Assembly: GCA_964023205.1 (NCBI GenBank)
Contig: OZ026843.1
Location: 4,387,029-4,451,028, forward strand
DNA: 64,000 nt
Origin: Lutraria lutraria
Lineage: Eukaryota > Mollusca > Bivalvia > Venerida > Mactridae
Reading direction: 5' to 3'
In this document: in pieces, positions 1 to 12,618 of the stretch
Layout of the letters: the number at the start of each line of letters is the position of its first letter
Position numbering within the stretch: the first letter of the stretch is position 1
Notes under the pieces: generated by a model
The model's input: only the letters and a program-made list of their open reading frames with translations
What the model was told of the DNA's origin: nothing
Database searches by the model: none
Program-made: the position numbers and the translations under genes

Positions 1-909
1 AAATCTAAATAAGCTGCTTTGCTTATATCTGAATATGTAACTGATGGAATCACAGTAGATACCGCAATAAGCCGCGGTTACTAATTATCTTCAAAGACAA
101 AATTAATTTAGTAGGAAAATGTTTGTTACGCGATACATTCATGCATGATCACAACGTATTTCTAATATCATTTTGGCTTAGCTTTACGATGTGAATCATT
201 AATATCTTAATTAGACAGACGATAATCTTTTTATTCATAAAATCTTCGAATTCTGTTATTAAATACTTGAATTTTATACGCTCGATGCATTCTTTGCGAC
301 TGTCTGTCAACGTGATGACAAATAATTAGTCTCGGATCTAAGCGCCATAAATCGTTATTGGTCAGTCGAAGACTTATCCAAAACAAGACCATCAATGACT
401 TATAGTTTACTATTCTCAAACAGTTGATTATTTACCGATTTTCCTGAAACTTCTGGCTGGAACAATATCACGCCACAGAGACAAGGATAGCTTGTTACTT
501 TTGGCGACCGTAGAAGGTGTGGCTTTGAACATTTCATGTGTTATGTTTCCGTAATCGAGATTTCATTGTTTCATGGTCGATTAATCTCGCACAATATCTG
601 CGTCGACATTTTATCTAATTAATTATAAAAAATCCTATACAGAGTATGTTTGCGAATAGAAAATTTGATACGCAATTTTGTTATTAATACCATACAGAAA
701 GATGTTTTTACTCCATTGCAGAAGAGCATAATAAATGTTATACTGTTATCAGATATCTGGAATTAATCAACGAGAGAAGCTGGGCAGTACAGCTATTTAC
801 CACAGGTAAAAGTAACATACATGTGATGGTGTAATTGTTATAGATTCAAATTTATCCATTTCTGTGCTAAATAAATGTCACTGCCTTGTTTAACTGATCT
901 TAAATATAT
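1..909. other. Non-coding, nothing recognised
   Basis: AT-rich single-copy-looking sequence. Only short spurious reading frames are present, and I see no repeat boundary or RNA gene. Confidence 0.5.
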
Positions 910-910
910 A

Positions 911-1072
911 CACTGCAATCTCTCCAGAGCAACAACATCCTTCGACAACAGAAATATTTTTTGCCCTTGCATGATTTAACTGTTAATATAACCTCTCTAG
1001 AGCAACAACCTCACAACAACAGCATAATTGTGCAACTCCCAAAGGGTGTTGCTTTGGAGAGATTGTGCTGCA
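911..1072. mobile_element. Pogo-type MITE, diverged copy
   Basis: The left tip reads cactgcaatctctccagagc and the right side carries 'gggtgttgctttggagagat', its rough reverse complement. The interior has repeated 'agcaacaacctc' motifs. It belongs to the same family as the copies at 19470-19644 and 47172-47345, which show cleaner TA-flanked ends. Ends here are approximate because both tips are diverged. It is non-coding; assignment to pogo/Tigger rests on the CAGT-start tips and TA flanks of the better copies. Confidence 0.6.
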
Positions 1073-3793
1073 CATGTAGATATGTTATTACTGTAAGTAT
1101 ACATATCAGCTGAACGGAGTCGTATTCTTTGACAGTTTTTTTTCACTTTAGTAGAGTTCATGTATATTGTTTTCGTTACATGAAATGACTGCAAAAATAC
1201 GAGGGCGTCCTTTTAAAAATAAGCTTATAAGAACAAATACTATGAAGACTGGATATAAACCTCATCCTTGGTTGTAATATTAAGGTGATCGTATCGTCAA
1301 ATTGAAATAAAGAGTACCACACCGATAACAAGACGAAAACATAGGGGGTCGTTATATAAGGAGAATGTCTAATTAACTCTTTCCTTCCAATCCACTGTAT
1401 CTACATTATATTCATAACATCAAAACCACTCAATCATTAGGATGTTAGTTCAGTTATGCCTATTGGAAAAAATTAACAATGTGAAAATGTCATTTATTTA
1501 CTAAATGACGGAGTCTTTTTAAGGTATATAACACGTGCAACAAAACAATGTGTTTAATTTTGAATACTTTAATATAGAAGTGAGCGTTAAGTAAGTGTTT
1601 AATTGTATTATGTTTCTAATGAAATGGATAAAAGATTTGTTTAAACATTATTTTCTAATATTCAATAATTCGGGGTTTTCGCTGGTTGAAACTTTAATCT
1701 CATGGCATATGGGAAATTTTCGAATGATAATAAATCAGTAAATTAATTAACAAAAGTATTTGATTTTTACGTATACACCAAACCATACCAATATTGATAT
1801 TTCAGAGCCAAATTTTATGACACAGAACACCAATATTTGCGATTTTAGAATATTCTATGCTTTTTTAAAGATATAAATGCGACGATTGTTCCGATGATGT
1901 GTTTAAAAGGAAAAAGTGCCTGAAATATCCACAACGATTCTTTAAACAAACATTCTCTGTAAGATAAATATTACATACACAACATCGGGGGGATGGGGGG
2001 GGGGGGTATCATCATGTTGATATGAAATAGATTCACCTTATTTTTCAGTCAAATCTGATCATAAATATATGATTAACTAATATTGTGTTAGTTTCATATT
2101 TATAGCATTTTGGTATTCTCAAGGACATGTTTGTTTTAATTATTCTACTACAATCTGTCAGTCGATGCTCAATTACAAGCCGTAGGCATAATATGCATCC
2201 AGAAATTTGAGAAAATTTATGAAATTTCACACTTGAAATAAGAAGTTAAATGTTTGTTAACAAATAACCAACGCGCAATATATTTTATAGAAAATATTTT
2301 ATAGAAAATGTGTCCAAAAATATGATAGGTCATGATAACGAAATGTTTTATAGTCAAAATGGTCGCTAAACGATGCTTTATTATATGTTTTCACATTTCT
2401 GGAATTTCTTTTTCTTTAATCGGAAAAGATTTCCATTCGATCTTTCTGAATAAAAAAAGAAATGTTTCTACAAATACCACGTATTTCAATAAAAAAAACG
2501 GGGGTGTTGGAAAAAGTTTTTTTCAGCAATATTCAGTTTAGACGGTTGTACTAGTAATAATTATATGTTTCACTACAATGATTAGTTGTTGGAACAGAAC
2601 TAAATACATTAAAGATACATTTCATATCATGCTAGCCTTGTTTGGGATACACTGCCATTTAATCTAAGACCAGTCAATTCATTATACTTTTTTCAAAATA
2701 CAATTTGCGTAAGTTTATTCTTAGCATGCAATTTCTATAATCTAATTATTATATTTTCATACCTATACTCTGGGTGTAAAAACTTTTATTTTTCAGTTTT
2801 AATGTTTTTATACCGTTTACTCAAAAGTGTTACTTATTCTAAAAAGCAATTTATGTAATTATTGATACATGTTCTCAATCAAGGAGTGTTTGTCAGGCCA
2901 CATTGAAAATAAGTCAAATGTTTTGTACATTTTACTTAATGTGTACACCTTCTACAAATAAAGATATAATTATTATTATATTATTTCTATCAAATGAATA
3001 ATTTTCGGGAAAAATAGTTTAAGGAGCCAAAGACATTTAATCTGAATATATAAAAAATATTGGACACATTGAAAATGTTATGAATAAATATCACAGAAAA
3101 TATGACGGAAACAAATGAAAGTACAAAAAACACTATATTCACTTCAGACAATAGACAAATAAAATCAGAAATAAGCCACATACCTTCAAATAAACCTTAG
3201 TTACATATCTGACAGAAAATACCACATTCTTTTATCATAAAGTCAACTTCCAGTGTATAGTTCAGCAGACGACACACCAGATATGAAGACATCAAGTCAT
3301 TATGTCATCTATGTAGCTGATATTTCACAGATAATTACAGACATTCAATTCCTACTGGTACCAGGCTTTGAAAGCTTAAGTCACGTGATAACATGAACAT
3401 TGGTGAACGCGCTAAAATTCGCTTCCAATATCGAATATCGCAGATGGACTAAAAGCGATAATACGTCGCTTAATGTCATGGAAAAAACCCTGCATGGTAA
3501 CGGATGAAAATACAGAACATATCATCGCAGATGTATTGTCCATATTTGGTATTTATCACGTTTAACATGTACAGGTATTGCGCGAATATATGTTGTGGTG
3601 GTGTTTAAATATTGCATTAGCGTAATTGTCCATTACTTGTTACAATAGCAATTAATAGTTGGTGTGTCTGATGCAACATAATACATTAATACAATAAACA
3701 CGTTGACAGACAGTATTATTTACAAATTTATGTGAAGGAACTCTTTAAATGTACCCCTGTCCAATAAAGCATGAATCAAACGTGCGATATTAA
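1073..3793. other. Non-coding intergenic stretch
   Basis: I see no gene. It holds a short G-rich tract at 1987-2007 and AT-rich sequence. The small reading frames inside (for example 2332-2541) have no recognisable motif and low-complexity composition. Confidence 0.5.
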
Positions 3794-4130
3794 AGACATT
3801 GAACCAGGAATGCGAGGCATGTGACCTATGGACCAGAAAGTCCTCTAATTCCACAGTAGGGGGTAATAAAACAGACAGGGTCATTGATAGACTAGCACCT
3901 GTTTACATAATCTGTTACTCTATGCTTATTAAAACAAAAGCAATTTAGTCATAAACTTATTATCACTGTAAATCAATAAAATCTATAACCCCACTTTTTG
4001 ACTAGGTGTCAAGTCTACAGACTGTGACCAGACTGGTTTTATCTGATTAGGGGCAATAATACAATTAAGAGATTAGACCACATGTGGATTTTTTTTGGGG
4101 GGTCACTTATATAGTAGCTGTTCAATGTCT
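3794..4130. mobile_element. TTAA-flanked MITE, family A copy 1
   Basis: This 337-bp element has tips AGACATTGAAC and GTTCAATGTCT, flanked on both sides by TTAA (3790-3793 and 4131-4134). A second copy lies in opposite orientation at 20648-20982, so both boundaries are confirmed by comparison inside the window. It has no coding capacity. TTAA target duplications are known for the piggyBac and Kolobok superfamilies. The AG start fits Kolobok better than piggyBac (which usually starts CCC), but this is inference. Confidence 0.85.
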
Positions 4131-4210
4131 TTAAACTCACTTTTAAGTTTTTACTCAAGAATCAGTAAGAAACCAGCCTCCGTTAAGTCACAGTGTACTT
4201 TTCTCCTTAC

Positions 4211-4716
4211 CAAGGACTTATATACATACATGGATCCGCAACTTCCGTATCAACAGTTTAAAGTAATCAAATCCCGCGATAATAAGACGTGAATTAACGG
4301 GAATACAAGCTATTGTTTACAAAAGCGAAAATACGAAAATATCCGTGATAATCCGAATGATAATAACAGCGAAAATATCCGTGGTATTCCGAATGTTTAA
4401 TCTCGGAGACGATTATAATAGATGTCCGCCATCTTGGAATTTAAAATGTTCGACTGATGCCTTTTTCAATGCTTATAATAACTTAGACTTTGTGGATTAT
4501 AAATGTATCTCAATATCTTTAAGGAATTTGTTGCATCCTTTACCAATCTCCCGTGCCCAATTGCCAGAGTTCTTTAGTATAATCAAATTCGTCAACACCC
4601 AATTACAGCTGTCGGACATTGCCGAGTATATATAGCAATGCATTGTGGGATCGCCGAACGATATCGTTTGAGCTATTTTTAGCAGTTGCGAATCCATGTA
4701 TGTATATAAGTCCTTG
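4211..4716 (+). mobile_element. 506-bp MITE with 7-bp TSD, copy 1
   Basis: The tips are CAAGGACTTATATACATACA on the left and the inverted equivalent on the right, ending AAGTCCTTG, for an inverted terminal repeat of roughly 32 bp. A perfect 7-bp target duplication tccttac lies at 4204-4210 and 4717-4723. Two further full-length copies at 26966-27468 and 27589-28094 define the same ends. The interior is non-coding; two short reading frames in it are accidental. Superfamily is uncertain: 7-bp duplications with CA..TG ends are compatible with P-like elements. Confidence 0.92.
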
Positions 4717-5091
4717 TCCTTACACAATCTCTAAAGTAGTGTTTTCATAACATTTTGTCATATTTCCTTAACAATAAATGTATAGATGCTGCTTCCGGCT
4801 TCTCGTGGTGATATTTATAAAAATATATTGTTTTTATTGTTTATAATGTCAGTAATACCTCAACTATGATTGACATTTGTATATATTAACAAACAATATC
4901 GTTGAAAAACGACTTTTAACCCACTGAAACATAGAAAATCAAATTAAATCCATTCATTCAGGAGACTATAATTAAGTAGCCTGCTGATTATCAAATAGAG
5001 TCAATAAGTTGCAGTTTTTTAACCCTAAGTAAACACCATCTCAAATTAAAACCACATTTTTTACTTCTCTAAAACTGAAACTTGTCATTAA
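4717..5091. other. Non-coding gap between two MITEs
   Basis: Nothing recognised apart from the 7-bp target duplication at its left edge. Confidence 0.5.
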
Positions 5092-5607
5092 AGGGGCATG
5101 CCCAGGAACTGCTGTGTCTTTTTTTTCGTACACCAAAAATGCGTTTGTCACTTGTAAAACCAATTGTTAATGAAAAGTCAAAGAAGAATGTGCGTTCAAA
5201 AATGACCCTATAACGAGCAAGTCGGTATTTGTAAGTCGGTTTGAATAAAAGGCTGTCAGCCTTTTATTGACGACAACGATTGTTCCGATACGTCTGAGAG
5301 TTTAACTGAGCATGTGCGCTGCCTTTCAAGTGAACATAACATGAGCAATACTTACCATTTCAGTTTATTGACATTTTTCCGCGATGTTTTCGGTTTTGAC
5401 AGATAACGAAAGGGTCGATGTGTGAAAATGACGAATAATTTCTGAGGCCGAAATCAGCAGGTTTGGTAAATCTTGAAATGTGTATTTTGAGTAAACTTGC
5501 GGGATATTTTGTAAATATTTTACAGGGCTTTCATTAATTGATTTAGGCATTAAAATGATACCAATTTGAATGCTATTCGAGACGCTTCAGTTCCAGGGCA
5601 TGCCCCT
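5092..5607. mobile_element. TTAA-flanked MITE, family B
   Basis: The 516-bp element is bounded by TTAA at 5088-5091 and 5608-5611. The terminal inverted repeat is AGGGGCATGCCCAGGAACTG on the left, matched at 19 of 20 positions on the right. A fragment of the right end recurs at 11194-11252. The interior is non-coding. Kolobok-like by TTAA target and AGG start (inference). Confidence 0.88.
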
Positions 5608-6464
5608 TTAAAGAAATGTTTAACTTTAGATGGCACTTTCGTGTAATTTTGAAATTAGGACCCCCCCAAATGTTCACACTCTGGTCGACTGAATAATATG
5701 TTAAAACGAGGGTCACCCCAAATGTTCATACATTAACCGATGTTAATATTTACACCGCATATATTTTACTGATTTAATTGGTTATGTCAAAATACCTTCT
5801 GACACTGATAAGCATTTTGCAGAGTGTATCTGTCTGTAGAAAAATGATGGATTTAGAGTTTTTTCTATAATTTGTTTTAACAATCAATTATGATCTGCAG
5901 TCAGAGCCAAGTTTCATCGTGTTTTATAACATGACGCAATATCAAAGTTTGACAAAAGATTTGAGTTTTGCAATGTCTGATGTTGTGAAGCTTATGTAAT
6001 TTATGCAGTGTATTTTGTGTTGTCAATTTGGAATTGTTCTTCTTATCTTGTTTCAATTGCAGGCCTTTTGAAAATAACATGCGCGTACCTGTGTAATTTG
6101 TAAATATTTCCGTGAGGCTGGGGTGGTACTTATATATTGAAAGCAAATGTCTTTAACATTTTTTTCTATTGATCTAGTTGTATGCACTTCTTTATCAGAA
6201 CAACAAATAAGTTAGGTAAATAGGGCTTAATGTGCATCTTTGTAATATGTTTTGAAAAACTGTGATATAGCATGATAATTATACTGCATTACTGATCGAC
6301 TGACCGTCCGACTTCGCTATCACATTACAATGTGCAGTACTGTACTTATAATAGTCTTTTAAAATTCAGATTTTTTATACAATCACAACATCATCTCTCA
6401 ACAAAACGATAATCATGGACTGGCTGCTTCTGGTATTAACATCAGAGTTGTTTGTACTAAAGGG
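5608..6464. other. Non-coding gap
   Basis: It holds a short direct duplication around 5660-5735, where the phrase 'ccccaaatgttca' occurs twice about 55 bp apart. No gene is seen. Confidence 0.45.
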
Positions 6465-6705
6465 CCTGTGATAGAGGGGTTCGTGCTATATATATATAAG
6501 AGGGTTCCGTATAAGAAAGGTTTTCATGACATAGGGGTTCATACTGGAGGACTTCGTATTAGAGGAGATTTCGTGTCACAGGGGTTCATACTAGAGGTTT
6601 CGTATTAAAGTGGTTTTCGTGGCACAGGGGTTTGTATTTGAAGGGGTTCGTATCAGAGATATTTTCGTTTTAGAGGGATTTGTATTTGAGAGGTTCTTAT
6701 AATTC
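6465..6705. repeat. Degenerate G/T-rich short tandem repeat
   Basis: There are repeated imperfect units of roughly 20 bp built on 'agaggggttcgtatt' and 'acaggggttcatact'. The copies have drifted strongly and are not in phase. It is non-coding. Confidence 0.65.
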
Positions 6706-7204
6706 GGTCAGACGTAGCCTTTGATTGATAAAATGGTCGTTTTGTTATGATTAGTTTGCGATCAATCTTGCACTCTGTATATTGATTCTTGACTTCACAG
6801 ACCATTTCGTGAAGATGTATTCTACTGATATCGCAGGTAGTTACGTGTTTATGGCAAATAACATCGCTAGATGGTTATTGTCATAACATAAAGTAGTGTG
6901 TTCATATGCATGAAAGGGCGTCTATTCATGTACATTCATATGAATAAAACATGTTTTGTTTTAATTTAGAAATTTGAACGAGGGTTGTTCGAAAAGTCTC
7001 CAGACACGCCCGTATCTATAATAATTATATAAAACTTACAATTGCAAGTTCAAATTTGGTGAATGAGTGATTAACATAATTATAAACTCAAACATGAAAA
7101 CAAGAACCACTAAAGTAAAACCAAAATATGGTCATAGAGCGCAGTTCGCCGTTATTCTGATATCTATCATGGTCGTTTGTACTGAGGAGTGTGCTTTTTT
7201 TGTT
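6706..7204. other. Non-coding gap
   Basis: No gene, RNA or repeat boundary recognised. Confidence 0.45.
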
Positions 7205-7440
7205 GCTGTTTAGTTTGGTTTTAACGTCGCCTTAATAGCCCGAGTCTTTCGGCGACTATTTCTGTTTTTACTGTCGTAGACTACTGGGCTATACCAGGGT
7301 AGAATCACTGATCGTTCGTTAGTTAGCTGGGCTTCCTCACAGGTGAAATGTGCCTCCAGGTTTCGGTTGAGGTTCAAATTAACAGAGATGAGGGACTGAG
7401 GATTACAAGTCTGAAACCTTATCTTCTCGACCATGGAGGC
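7205..7440 (+). repeat. SINE-like repeat
   Basis: It begins with 'gtttggttttaacgtcgcc', a core common in mollusc and other invertebrate SINEs, followed by a GC-richer body than its surroundings. A related core occurs on the same strand at about 33490. The overlapping small reading frames on both strands (7210-7434 minus, 7348-7645 plus) are by-products of the repeat. Confidence 0.5.
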
Positions 7441-7764
7441 CCCAATCTCATGGAGTGTAACTTTATACTTATTTGTCTGTTTAAATTATGTTTGGTGCAT
7501 ATATTTGGTAACTATTTTGAGTTACGTCACAGTTTGCAACAAACTGTGTGGAAATGCAAGCTTACCATTGGTCAATTTCGGTACTGAGAGTCAAGAAGAT
7601 GATGGGTCTTCAGATATATCCAAACGTTTAGTCTTTGACATATAACCTTTCGCTAAACTTTTTAACATAATCAAAGTGTAGTTGTAATTTGACAAAACAG
7701 ATTCACAAATTAAATTTAATTTCGTTTGACTAACTGTACAATGTATAGATTCAATGACGCATTA

Positions 7765-8035
7765 ATTATATAGAAATTCAGCCAGTATCACGTGCACGTG
7801 CATGGCCGTTCACACTCAATAATTTGTTCACTATACATGTATATGCAAATTCAACAATTTCCGAGTGCATAGCCATATACATTTAACAATGCATGCGTTC
7901 ACTAAATACAAATTCAACCGGTACCATGTACATATCCGTATACACTCAATTAGGCGGTCACCATAATTATATAAATTCTACCAGTTCCGTATGCATAGTT
8001 TTATAGACCTAATACTGCGTTCACTTTGATACGCA
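7765..8035. repeat. Degenerate ~64-bp tandem repeat, about 4 copies
   Basis: The phrases 'gttcactatac', 'gttcactaaatac', 'ggtcaccataatta' and 'gttcactttga' recur about 60-70 bp apart. Each is preceded by an 'aattcaaccagtaccatg'-like block. Copies are old and diverged. Confidence 0.55.
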
Positions 8036-8430
8036 ATAATAACCTTGGCACATTAAAAATGCAAGAAAGATGACAAATTGCTGGCTTTCGTGTATAAATA
8101 TGATAATGATGTAACCATTTTTACGGTCCATTTGCAGTATATGGAAGATACGACATAGTTACGTTTTGCTAATTGATTGTCCGTTTTCATGTGTTTCACA
8201 AAAAGTCTTATATTCAGAAAACAGTTGACAATTTAGCAGTTTGGGGGATTACATAAAACCTGCGTGTTAAGAATTGTGAATATGAACGTCAATTTCAAGC
8301 AATGACCGGAATGAGTATTTACCATTGCCGTTTACAATCTGAAACTAACACAAAAAAAACATCGGGTTCGGCAGATAACTCCAAATGGTTACGGATATGG
8401 GTCAAACGGAAACTATACCTTTAATTCGGT

Positions 8431-8508
8431 TAAACAGGTTCCCGTTGACTCAGTCTGTACATACTATTAGGACTTTTGTGCTGTGCAACATGTAACGGAA
8501 CCAGTTTA
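8431..8508. mobile_element. 78-bp fold-back remnant of the TAAACTGG element
   Basis: The left tip taaacaggttcccgtt and the right tip (reverse complement TAAACTGGTTCCGTT) match the two ends of the larger element at 30116-31481. The sub-terminal words match too: 'gactcagtctgtaca' on the left and 'tgcaacatg' on the right. No clear target duplication is seen. It is a very short internally deleted relative. Confidence 0.6.
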
Positions 8509-9624
8509 TATTTCGATATCTCAGCCTTTGACATGGATTTGTAGATTATTGGTTAAATAGATATTGAACACCATCGGTAACATGCATGCGTAGTTATATG
8601 ACATACAGGTTATCGTTTTACAAATCCTGCCATCCTAGTATCCTACATGGAACATTCAATGAAATTATGTCTACCGTTTTTTATTAAATTGCTGGTCAAA
8701 CTAAGAGCTATTTTAAATGAATAAAATCATGCTGGTTCACAAGCATTATTTACGGACAAAACCAATCACATGTATACAGTGGTTTTCGATATTAAAAGCT
8801 TTCAATTATCTGGGTGCCACGTGGCAATTCTATGAAAAATAATATTTTTTATCTGTATTCTATTGTCCTTGAACATCGAATATGCATTACATCGAGATGA
8901 GTTGTTTTGTTATATATGATGGCCACTATTTGTTACAATCAGATATGAGTGGTTCGAGAGCCATATTGTATGTAATACAATCCCTTATAGTAAAGTTGAT
9001 ACATGTAGTGCTATAAATTGGATTTTATGTCGGTTGGTCATAAAATATTCAAATTAATTTTGTTACTTGATTCTATCAAACAGCAAACTATTAGCAAAAC
9101 ATTTCATAACCATGCAATTATAGTGTGAAAAGTATAATTTTACGATTTATGTATTTAACAAAAGATACATAGACTCATGAATTATACACATTATTTATTA
9201 TATTTTGACTTTGAAAGGTTGGTTAATGATTGTAAAACAAAACTTACTAACTTAATGCACAGTTTTATTAAATTACCACCCTCTCTTATTGATCTTTTTC
9301 TTTTCTTCCTTCTTTTTCTACTCACCGACATGGTCATAAATTATTTGGTGTTGGTAATACATCTATTGTCATTGTTATCATCATTGAATTATCATAAGTG
9401 TTGCTGTTGATGTTGTAGATTCGGTTGCTTCTTTTGTTGCTGTCATTGTTGTACTGATTATGCTGCTGAAAATGATGTTATTGTTGTTGTTGCTATGGTT
9501 ACTATCGGTATGGTTACTGATATTGTGGTCGTCGTCGACGTCGTTATTCATGATGCCGTTACTATCATGTTACTATCATGTTGAACATCACTGTCAATAT
9601 TATCATTATACTTATCATCATTAC
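8509..9624. other. Non-coding, with trinucleotide-rich tail
   Basis: No gene is seen. From about 9370 to 9620 the sequence becomes rich in 'att', 'gtt' and 'atc' triplets, leading into the minisatellite. Leucine/tyrosine-rich reading frames here come from that composition. Confidence 0.5.
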
Positions 9625-10415
9625 AATTATATGTATCATTATTATATTGATTATAATATAATCATTCTATGTACCATCATTATATGTTTTATTATTATAT
9701 TGATTATAATATAATCATTCTATGTATCATCAGTATATGTTTCATTATTATATTGATTATAATATAATCATTCTATGTATCATCATTATATGTTTCATTA
9801 TTATATTGATTATAATATAATCATTCTATGTACCATCATTATATGTTTCATTATTATATTGATTATAATATAATCATTCTATGTATCATCATTATATGTT
9901 TCATTATTATATTGATTATAATATAATCATTCTATGTACCATCATTATATGTTTCATTATTATATTGATTATAATATAATCATTCTATGTATCATCATTA
10001 TATGTTTCATTATTATATTGATTATAATATAATCATTCTATGTATCATCATTATATGTTTCATTATTATATTGATTATAATATAATCATTCTATGTATCA
10101 TCATTCTATGTTTCATTATTATATTGATTATAATATAATCATTCTATGTATCATCATTATATGTTTCATTATTATATTGATTATAATATAATCATTCTAT
10201 GTATCATCATTATATGTTTCATTATTATATTGATTATAATATAATCATTCTATGTACCATCATTATATGTTTCATTATTATATTGATTATAATATAATCA
10301 TTCTATGTACCATCATTATATGTTTCATTATTATATTGCTTATAATATAATCATTCTATGTACCATCATTATATGTTTCATTATTATATTGATTATAATA
10401 TAATTATTATATGTA
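9625..10415. repeat. 53-bp minisatellite, about 14-15 copies
   Basis: The word 'tatgta' recurs every 53 bp from 9668 to 10410 without a break in phase. Copies differ mainly at one c/t position (gtacc or gtatc) and at rare single substitutions. Each unit contains ATTATATT, a 6-nt gap, then AATATAAT, an 8-bp-arm hairpin. The near-uniform copies imply recent homogenisation. Confidence 0.95.
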
Positions 10416-11193
10416 TCTTTATTGTTTCATTGTTTTCATCTTTAATACACGATTAGCTATTTGTAACCATGGGATCAAATACAGACCGGAAGTGACGATA
10501 AGATCATTTATAAATTGTTCAAATCGATATAAAAACAAATTAAAATTTAACCAAAATAATCCCTAGTAAATATTGCGGTTCATTCATTTTACAAATCATG
10601 TTTTTGCAACATCGGAAAAGTGAATAGCAATGTTTCAGTAAAAAAAATAAAAGGCCGACATCATCTCAGAATAAATGGCGCTTTTATCTGATTTGTATAT
10701 AATTAATGAAGGTCTAGTAACGTAATGCTATACATGAATGATGTCAATGATACAAATGATAAGACATGACTAGAATAATTTACACGTATGCCTTTCCAAG
10801 GATAAAGCATTTGCCATAAAAAAAATAAGCATTTAAATAAATAGATGCATGTTTTTAAACCGCCGACGATTTTTTATCATGGTTTATAATTGTACAAACT
10901 TAGTTTCGTTTGTTCAATCGAGAAAACCAATTGTTTGAAACAAAAAAAAATATTTTTATTAATTTGGGTCCAATATATATACATGTAATATACATTTGAA
11001 TTTCCATAAAAGATTTTTTTCGAATTTGTAGTACTCAGTTTAATTATACATGCATATACAATGTTTATTTATTATACATGTACAACGTAAAGTTTCATGA
11101 ATTAACAATAATAATTGTAATATTTAGATGATTCAAAGACCATGTAATGTATAGGTCTTTGGATGATTCTTGTGTTTATTATAGACTGATTAT
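10416..11193. other. Non-coding, AT-rich
   Basis: Nothing recognised; several short A-runs. Confidence 0.45.
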
Positions 11194-11252
11194 AGGGGCA
11201 TGCCCAGAAACTGGAGTGTCTCGAATAGCAATCAAATTGGTATCATTTTAAT
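11194..11252. mobile_element. Fragment of TTAA family B end
   Basis: It starts aggggcatgcccagaaactg and matches the reverse complement of the right-hand ~58 bp of the element at 5092-5607. The other end and TTAA flanks are not seen, so it is a truncated copy. Confidence 0.75.
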
Positions 11253-11719
11253 AGGATTATAAGATATCAAATCATTATAAGATATCGATTCCATTTACGA
11301 ATTTTGCATGGCTATGATTCAAAATAAATATCTTCTAATAATGATAGATCTATTATATAGTCCTTACCTCATGTGTCCGTGTTATTAAGAACATAATAAA
11401 GAAAATCGAAATATTGTTTTCGTCGTCTCGTATCCAAATGAAATTTAGACTGTTGATCGAAAGGATTACAAAATATCAAATCTGAGTCCAATGACCAAAA
11501 CACCGTAAACATAAATACTCAGTAGCTCCGCAACTATGGGCTCGGAGCAATAATCTTTTGCTATGTTTGCTGGTGTTCTGACGTGATTGGTGAAGCGTAG
11601 GTTGAAATTTTCTAGCTCTCGACAAATTCGGTTTAAATAAATTTAATTACACAATTGGAAAGCTATTTTGTGAACTGTGTATGTGGAACTTTCATTTAGT
11701 GTTGTGTCAGTCATTTAAT
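11253..11719. other. Non-coding; may include retrotransposon 5' leader
   Basis: No reading frame is supported. Its position just upstream of the ORF1 relic means part of it could be the 5' untranslated region of that element. Confidence 0.35.
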
Positions 11720-12617
11720 ATGAATGTGAAATAAAAAGAAGCATCAATATAAACGCAAACGTGATAGTGATGGTAGTGTTGGTAGGCGCAATGGTCGCCA
11801 AAGTTCGAACAGTTTAACGAACGTAAGTGATACTCTTCATTGGGTTCATTCTGTATTGTACGATGATACTACTGATAGTCTAAACGATTCTGTGTTTGTT
11901 CCTGATAACCATACCCCTGTTGGTGATACAAACAAATTTATGCTGATAGTGAAAGGATAACCCCACCCATCAACGCTGATTTATTGAAATATATTAAAGG
12001 TATTGATGGAAGATTGATTAAGCTAAATAAACTTGATATTGTGAAGTGTCTACCTTTGAAGGTGAAATCAAGAAAATATGGACAAAAATTCACGATTATG
12101 AAAAATCTAGCAGTGAGAAATTTCTAAAACTACTAGATGAGTTGCAATTTTCCTTGGGCGTGGCCAATGACAAACTATCACAACTACAGCAAGACAATAT
12201 CAAGGACAATCGACTCTATGTTTTCAATCGCAATCCATGCGTGATTACTTAATATTTACAAACAAAAAAGAGACAGTGCACGAGACGCCCGAGGATTCTT
12301 GACAAATTGCAAATAGCTCAGGGTATCGTCGATAACATACACAGAACACAGAATGGGGCCGACATTCGTCTGCTACCAGTAAACCGCGAAACATCGTTGC
12401 CAAGTTTCTGCATTTAAAGGTCGTGAGTTGGTTAGAAAAGGCAAGGGTTAACTCAGTGGAACTGACTTTTACATGTTTGAGCAATTCCCGAAGGAAGTTG
12501 CCGATCGCAGACGTCAACTACTTCCGGCTCTACACAGCGCAAAACGTGAAGGGAAAACGCGTGGAATGGTCGACCAGTTCGTGACCAGGATCAGTAATGT
12601 GTACCGGAGGCTGAACT
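11720..12617 (+). pseudogene. Non-LTR retrotransposon ORF1 protein relic
   Basis: This is a decayed nucleic-acid-binding ORF1 protein of the L1-ORF1p/Transposase_22 type. A basic start (KRKRDSDG, near 11755) is followed by an acidic stretch, then a predicted coiled coil in the 12046-12230 region (STFEGEIKKIW ... LLDELQFSL). The RNA-recognition-like part shows RDYLIFTNKKE and, frame-shifted, IVAKFLHLK and GRELVRKGKG. The C-terminal domain shows EQFPKEVADRRRQLLPALH and AKREGKTRGM. At least four frame changes or stops are needed to read it through, so it is dead. It lies directly upstream of the endonuclease relic in normal element order. Exact family (L1, CR1 or other) is not determined. Confidence 0.8.
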
Positions 12618-12618
12618 G

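Noticed and set aside
4345..4727. Overlapping plus and minus frames (96 and 76 codons)
   Set aside because: They lie entirely inside the 506-bp MITE, and the frames are broken by small indels in its other copies.
7210..7645. Three overlapping 70-79-codon frames
   Set aside because: They overlap on both strands across a SINE-like repeat; no domain.
9460..9714. 84-codon leucine/tyrosine-rich frame
   Set aside because: It arises from triplet-rich low complexity leading into the 53-bp minisatellite and has no domain or conservation.
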